From Dehalococcoidales bacterium (GTDB lineage: Bacteria; Chloroflexota; Dehalococcoidia; Dehalococcoidales; UBA2162): 10,028 nucleotides of DNA. The stretch lies in contig CP070800.1 in assembly GCA_020343555.1 (NCBI GenBank), forward strand, positions 297,247 to 307,274. The letters are read 5' to 3'. Positions 6,807 through 10,028 of this stretch are shown in pieces (position 1 is the first letter of the stretch; every line of letters starts with the position of its first letter). Both the position numbers and the translations under genes were made by a program. Below the pieces are notes generated by a model. It had not been told where the DNA came from and made no database searches. It worked only from the letters and a program-made list of their open reading frames with translations.

Positions 6807-7250
6807 CTAGATGTAATACATAAGTTCTTTGCTTTCATTTTTCTCTTTCTGCTGATTCATGAGATCCTGGAGAGTCTTGGATCCAAGAACATCGCTCATA
6901 GCATCCTTTAATTCACTCCATAAGTCCCTAGTGACACAGTAAGATGAACGTTCACATAAATCAGGATCGTCAATACAAGATACTAATGCAATAGAACCTT
7001 CATAAAGTTGGATGATATCAATCATTTTGATATCAGACGGATCTTTAGCGAGTGCCACTCCTCCTTTAGGGCCTGTTGTACTACGTACATAACCATTAAC
7101 TACAAGAGGTCTCACCAGTTGTTCTAAATAGGGAAGTGAAATCTGTTGGTTCTCTGCAATATCTTTAAGCTGTATAGGAGTATTTCCATCATGAAGCGCT
7201 AACTCCAATAACGCCCTTGTACCGTACCGCCCTTTTGTTGAAAGCTTCAC
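6807..7250 (-). CDS. Rrf2 family transcriptional regulator, IscR-like, with three cysteines
   Basis: A winged-helix regulator of 147 residues. MKLSTKGRYGTRALLELALH, the recognition helix region ISLPYLEQLVRPLVVNGYV and the wing TTGPKGGVALAK match the IscR/CymR branch of Rrf2. Cys92, Cys99 and Cys105 (spacing C-x6-C-x5-C) sit where IscR binds its Fe-S cluster, so cluster or redox sensing is likely; CymR-type members lack these ligands. It is the first gene of the sulfur operon, 39 bases before the E1 gene, and probably represses its own operon when clusters or sulfur are sufficient (inference). The start is GTG 7250, with GAGGGA about 5 nt upstream. A matching operator-like element covers both this promoter and the divergent one. 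Confidence 0.93.
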   Translation of the reverse strand: MKLSTKGRYGTRALLELALHDGNTPIQLKDIAENQQISLPYLEQLVRPLVVNGYVRSTTGPKGGVALAKDPSDIKMIDIIQLYEGSIALVSCIDDPDLCERSSYCVTRDLWSELKDAMSDVLGSKTLQDLMNQQKEKNESKELMYYI

Positions 7251-7263
7251 AATAATCCCTCAA

Positions 7264-7300
7264 ACAATTAATTGTCGACTATTATTATCATTATTATCAA
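7264..7300 (-). promoter_or_regulatory. Promoter/operator of the rrf2-sulfur operon
   Basis: On the minus strand TTGATA (7300-7295) is followed after 18 bases by GACAAT (7276-7271), placing the start of transcription near 7264 and leaving a short 14-nt leader with the GAGGGA ribosome site before GTG 7250. AATAGTCGACAATTA (7283-7269) overlaps the -10 and is an almost perfect palindrome about its GTCGAC centre, an operator-like feature for the Rrf2 protein (inference). Confidence 0.55.
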
Positions 7301-7534
7301 CAATAACATAAATTTAATATAAACGCAAGTTCACGTGACAAAATGTAAATAAATACAAAACGGCATCAAACCGCAGAACATTTCAGTTTCAGGTAAATAT
7401 GATGCATGAGGTATAACTGTACAGATCCTACATCCTTGAAAATTCTCAAACACATAATCTAAGTACTGATAATAAATAATTAAAAATAGGTATTGAATTT
7501 CGAATAGTCTCGTTATATTATAGTTTAGGAATAG

Positions 7535-7571
7535 TTGATAAATATTATCAGAATAGTCTACAATTACTTAT
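7535..7571 (+). promoter_or_regulatory. Promoter/operator of the divergent cysteine-rich protein gene
   Basis: TTGATA (7535-7540), an 18-base spacer and TACAAT (7559-7564) predict a start near 7571. The element matches the opposite promoter at 26 of 32 positions, including AATAGTC and ACAATTA around the -10. A second -10-like TATAAT at 7569-7574 would put the start at 7581. Either way the leader is at most about 10 nt. Confidence 0.5.
7536..7550. promoter_or_regulatory. 15-bp palindrome between -35 and -10, probable operator
   Basis: TGATAA-ATA-TTATCA is a perfect inverted repeat with a 3-nt centre, overlapping the -35 hexamer and the spacer of the plus-strand promoter. That is where a repressor would block polymerase. 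Its arms, preceded by ATAGT, loosely resemble type-1 IscR sites, so the adjacent Rrf2 protein is the natural candidate (inference). Confidence 0.45.
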
Positions 7572-7574
7572 AAT

Positions 7575-7985
7575 ATGACAATGAATATCAGAAGAGCTTT
7601 ATTGATGGCATTTATATCTGCGGTAATCATACTGCTTTCAGCTCCGGTTGCTGCTGTTGCCGGGTCACTTATGGAGAGTGACGGTTGTAGCATGACTCCA
7701 ATGTCCCCTGATACTACCCCCACAACCTGCTGCGAATCGGGAAATTGTCTCTCATTATGTTGCACTATTCCGGACACACCAAGTGATAAAGCCATTGTTT
7801 CCAACCTGCCTGCGCCAAATAAGAATTTCTTCATCTGTTGTTACAAAACGAGTGAGTTGATTGAAATAACCTGTTCTTTTGATGAACCTCGAGAGCAAGA
7901 TGTTTCTCAGAAGTCATCTCTCCATTCCTGCAGAGAATACCACTGCCGTAACAGCCTTGATTCCGAAGAATCGTTTCACATCTAG
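7575..7985 (+). CDS. Secreted cysteine-rich small protein, unknown function
   Basis: I recognise no family. The 136-residue product begins with a clear signal peptide: positive MNIRR, a hydrophobic stretch LLMAFISAVIILL, and AVA before Gly30 as a likely cleavage site. The mature part has 11 cysteines, four pairs or near-pairs among them: CC at 52-53, Cys58, CC at 62-63, CC at 88-89, then Cys100, Cys119 and Cys124, with Met and Ser/Thr-Pro-rich stretches near the first group (GCSMTPMSPDTTPTTCC). This suggests metal binding or redox chemistry outside the membrane. No Shine-Dalgarno site precedes either ATG 7575 or ATG 7581, and the predicted transcript starts within 10 bases, so a nearly leaderless mRNA is likely and 7581 may be the real start. 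It lies 143 bases before the FtsX-type permease gene and faces away from the Rrf2 gene. Confidence 0.7.
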   Translation: MTMNIRRALLMAFISAVIILLSAPVAAVAGSLMESDGCSMTPMSPDTTPTTCCESGNCLSLCCTIPDTPSDKAIVSNLPAPNKNFFICCYKTSELIEITCSFDEPREQDVSQKSSLHSCREYHCRNSLDSEESFHI

Positions 7986-8023
7986 TATTCCCCTGACACG
8001 CCGGTAGAATCATCTCTTTTTTG

Positions 8024-8037
8024 TGCAATAGATTGCA
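8024..8037. promoter_or_regulatory. 14-bp palindrome upstream of the ABC permease gene
   Basis: TGCAAT-AG-ATTGCA is a perfect inverted repeat with a 2-nt centre in the 143-base gap before the permease. A TACTAT at 8043-8048 could serve as a weak -10 with the palindrome in its spacer, which would suit a regulator site. A hairpin ACACCAT-acttg-ATGGTGT (8081-8099) follows, without a T run. The gap holds no gene. Confidence 0.3.
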
Positions 8038-8128
8038 TTACGTACTATCCAATTTTCTTGAAGGCGGCGTGTATCCCCTCACACCATACTTGATGGTGTA
8101 CTCAAAGTAATTCACAGGAGGATTACGT

Positions 8129-9319
8129 GTGAAACTATATCATCTGGTATTTAAAGATATCCTTCGAAGGAAAAAACGGGTATCATATGCAACCCTGGGC
8201 GTTGTGATCGCAGCTATGACGGTCGTAAGTATTCTGACTATTGCCAATGCGGGAGAAGCCAGGATTTATGCCCAGCTGGAAAAATACGGGGCTAACCTGA
8301 ACGTTATCCCGGCAATCAGTAACGTAGAAACTTCATTAGGTGACCTGAGTATGGGTGCGTTGGCTGTTGGTGATAATTATATCGCTGAGGACAAGCTGGT
8401 CCAGTTACGAGAGATAACCGACGGTGAAATAAAGAAAGCACTGGATATCAAAGACGATGCCTTCATAGCCACAATTGCGCCTAAACTATACGTCAGCACC
8501 GAAGTGAAAAACACGTCTTTACTAGCTGTCGGAATCGATCCTAGAGAAGAGAGGGTGATAAAAACATGGTGGAGAGTGCAGGAAGGTACTTATATCGAAG
8601 AATCGAATCATGCAGTGATCGGTGCGCAGACTGCCGAATTACTCGGATTGCGAACAGGTGAGAGAGTTACTCTCAACAACCGTGAATTTGTTATTACAGG
8701 AATTCTTGAAGAGACCGGCTCTGCAGATGACTTCCAGGTGTTTGTCCCGATACAAACGCTGCAAGCGGCGTTCGATAAAAACGGCGTGATTTCTTCAGTC
8801 GATATCCGCGCTCTCTGCAACGGCTGTCCGGTTGAGCTAATAGCCGATAGTATAAACCAGAACGTTACAGGAGTGAGAGCTCTGGCTGTCAAGCAGGTAG
8901 CGGAAACGGAAATGGGTATGATGGAGAAGATGAACAATCTAATGCTTGCTTTGGCCGGGATCACGCTGATTATCGGTATCTTCGGAGTCGTTAATACAAT
9001 GATGACCTCCGTCTACGAACGAATAAAAGACATCGGGATAATGCGAGCCGTCGGTGCTTCTCGAATCCAGATTATCAGGACCTTTATCTATGAGGCGATA
9101 GTAATCGGCATCATAGGGGGAATTGTAGGATATCTGACGGGGACACTCGCGGCATATCTCATCGGCCCGTTGGTTTTCGAAGGCACATCGATATCGATCA
9201 TACCGATTTACCTGCCGTTATCTTTGCTCTTGGCGGTTATAGTCGCGGTAATATCGACTACCTATCCGGCATTCCGGGCTACTACGATCAAAGTTTCCGA
9301 TTCTTTCCGAGCTTTATGA
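8129..9319 (+). CDS. MacB/FtsX-type ABC transporter permease
   Basis: An inner-membrane permease of 396 residues with the MacB layout: a first membrane helix at about residues 21-40, a large extracytoplasmic domain (about 41-268), then three helices at about 270-293, 318-346 and 360-382. The cytoplasmic loop ERIKDIGIMRAVGASR (297-312) is the conserved FtsX coupling segment contacting the ATPase, and TYPAFRATTIKVSDSFRAL closes the protein as in MacB. Such mechanotransmission systems move or act on substrates on the outer face of the membrane. The extracytoplasmic domain has a CNGC motif at 230-233, unusual for generic MacB and possibly metal- or redox-active. The start is GTG 8129 with AGGAGG about 8 nt upstream. 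The partner ATPase begins 10 bases after the stop. The substrate is unknown. Confidence 0.9.
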   Translation: MKLYHLVFKDILRRKKRVSYATLGVVIAAMTVVSILTIANAGEARIYAQLEKYGANLNVIPAISNVETSLGDLSMGALAVGDNYIAEDKLVQLREITDGEIKKALDIKDDAFIATIAPKLYVSTEVKNTSLLAVGIDPREERVIKTWWRVQEGTYIEESNHAVIGAQTAELLGLRTGERVTLNNREFVITGILEETGSADDFQVFVPIQTLQAAFDKNGVISSVDIRALCNGCPVELIADSINQNVTGVRALAVKQVAETEMGMMEKMNNLMLALAGITLIIGIFGVVNTMMTSVYERIKDIGIMRAVGASRIQIIRTFIYEAIVIGIIGGIVGYLTGTLAAYLIGPLVFEGTSISIIPIYLPLSLLLAVIVAVISTTYPAFRATTIKVSDSFRAL

Positions 9320-9329
9320 GGTATATGAA

Positions 9330-10016
9330 ATGTTAGAAGTAAAAAATGTATCGAAGATATACGGTGAAGGAGACACCGAAGTAATAGCGCTTAACGGTGT
9401 TTCCTTGGAGGTCAAGAACGGAGATTTCATTGCTATCATGGGACCATCCGGAAGCGGAAAGTCCACTCTTCTGAACGTTATCGGCGGACTTGACCGCCTT
9501 TCAGGTGGCGAAGTGATACTGGATAGTCGCCGTATAGATAATCTGGAGGAAAACGCACTTGTTGACATAAGAAGAGGGAAAATCGCCTACGTCTTTCAGC
9601 AATACCACCTGTTGCCATCACTCACTGCCATCGAAAACGTATATTTGCCGCTGTTATTCAGTGGCGCCAATGGTAATTCGTATGACAGAGCGATGGATAT
9701 CCTGAAAATTGTCGGCCTTGAGAAAAGAGCTGGGCATAAACCAAGCCAGCTTAGCGGTGGAGAACAGCAACGGGTAGCTATCGCTCGAACGGTAGTAAAC
9801 AATCCATCTCTTATACTTGCCGATGAGCCGACGGGGAACATGGATCAGAAAACAGGTGCCGGAATATTGAATCTGTTCAACCAGCTTAACCGACAAGGTT
9901 TAGCCATCATCATGGTCACGCACAGCCCTGAAGTGGCAGAACATGCCGGGGAGATAATATACCTTCAAGACGGCATGGTTGTTGACAGGATAAAACAAAA
10001 AGGAAGGAAGTTATAG
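9330..10016 (+). CDS. ABC transporter ATPase, MacB/LolD type
   Basis: A complete nucleotide-binding subunit of 228 residues that powers the permease just upstream. It has [21 protein letters not shown], Walker [10 protein letters not shown] (38-46), the Q-loop [16 protein letters not shown] with Gln90, the signature [13 protein letters not shown] (141-153), Walker [13 protein letters not shown] (161-172) with Glu166, and the switch THS with His198. The ADEPTGNMD wording and the short length are typical of the LolD/MacB/FtsE group. GAGGT overlapping the permease stop codon serves as the ribosome site of ATG 9330, so the two genes are translationally close. Confidence 0.95.
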   Translation: MLEVKNVSKIYGEGDTEVIALNGVSLEVKNGDFIAIMGPSGSGKSTLLNVIGGLDRLSGGEVILDSRRIDNLEENALVDIRRGKIAYVFQQYHLLPSLTAIENVYLPLLFSGANGNSYDRAMDILKIVGLEKRAGHKPSQLSGGEQQRVAIARTVVNNPSLILADEPTGNMDQKTGAGILNLFNQLNRQGLAIIMVTHSPEVAEHAGEIIYLQDGMVVDRIKQKGRKL

Positions 10017-10017
10017 A

Positions 10018-10028
10018 ATGAGATTCAA
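10018..10028 (+). CDS. Start of a further gene in the ABC operon (cut by window end)
   Basis: ATG at 10018, one base after the ATPase stop, is preceded by AGGAAGGAAG (10001-10010) at 7-nt spacing, a strong ribosome site. Only Met-Arg-Phe is visible. From the context a second permease or another component of the same transport system is expected, but nothing in the sequence identifies it. Confidence 0.55.

Larger units (their letters stand above)
7251..7574. other. AT-rich divergent intergenic region
   Basis: A 324-base region between the Rrf2 gene and the divergent cysteine-rich protein gene. The two ends each hold a promoter/operator of the same design. The middle (about 7301-7500) is AT-rich, has no convincing gene, and contains the 8-bp palindrome TCACGTGA at 7331-7338. 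AATAGT recurs at 7503, 7531 and 7552 on the plus strand and once on the minus strand near 7283, hinting at several binding sites for one regulator. Confidence 0.6.

Noticed and set aside
7331..7338. TCACGTGA palindrome as an operator
   Set aside because: Only 8 bp, single copy, and not aligned with any promoter element; it could easily be chance.
8608..8964. A 118-residue open frame on the - strand
   Set aside because: It is antisense to the permease gene and has no supporting signals.
1..10028. Mobile elements, CRISPR arrays, tRNA or rRNA genes
   Set aside because: No transposase, recombinase, repeat-spacer pattern, terminal repeats or RNA-gene signatures were seen on either strand.

Overview
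The window reads as bacterial chromosome from an anaerobe or microaerophile of moderate GC. It carries a DUF39/HcyBio homocysteine-biosynthesis protein, common in anaerobes and methanogens, an IscR/Rrf2-type cluster-sensing regulator, and no oxygen-dependent enzyme. The gene mix would fit a Dehalococcoidia-like Chloroflexota genome, but that placement is only a guess. I see no phage, transposon, CRISPR, rRNA or tRNA signal.

Layout. (1) Positions 1-999, + strand: the 3' end of an unrecognised gene, then a small IscU/NifU-type scaffold homologue that has lost its first cluster-ligand motif. (2) A 12-bp hairpin at 1077-1112 separates this pair from a convergent operon. (3) Positions 1144-7250, - strand, a seven-gene sulfur operon read right to left: Rrf2 regulator, ThiF/MoeB/HesA-type E1 enzyme (interrupted by an in-frame TAA), cysteine desulfurase, O-acetylserine sulfhydrylase (cysK), serine O-acetyltransferase (cysE), MoaD/ThiS-like sulfur carrier ending in Gly-Gly, and HcyBio. 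(4) Positions 7251-7574: a divergent regulatory region with two promoters of nearly identical architecture, one facing each way. (5) Positions 7575-10028, + strand: a secreted cysteine-rich protein, a MacB/FtsX-type permease, its LolD/MacB-type ATPase, and the first codons of a further gene.

How the genes may work together. CysE and CysK make cysteine, and the CysE C-terminus ends in the Gly-rich-Ile tail typical of partners in a cysteine synthase complex. The desulfurase can mobilise cysteine sulfur. The E1 enzyme can adenylate the carrier's Gly-Gly end so that it accepts sulfur as a thiocarboxylate. HcyBio makes homocysteine from aspartate semialdehyde and a sulfur donor. Co-location suggests one unit linking cysteine, carrier-bound sulfur and homocysteine, with the Rrf2 protein as its regulator. 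The shared promoter/operator design suggests that the same regulator also controls the cysteine-rich protein and perhaps the efflux or metal-handling ABC system.

The points most worth a second look are the in-frame stop in the E1 gene followed by 91 intact codons of its C-terminal module, the matched divergent promoters, the coupling of a ubiquitin-like sulfur carrier to HcyBio, and the scaffold protein lacking its first Cys and Asp.
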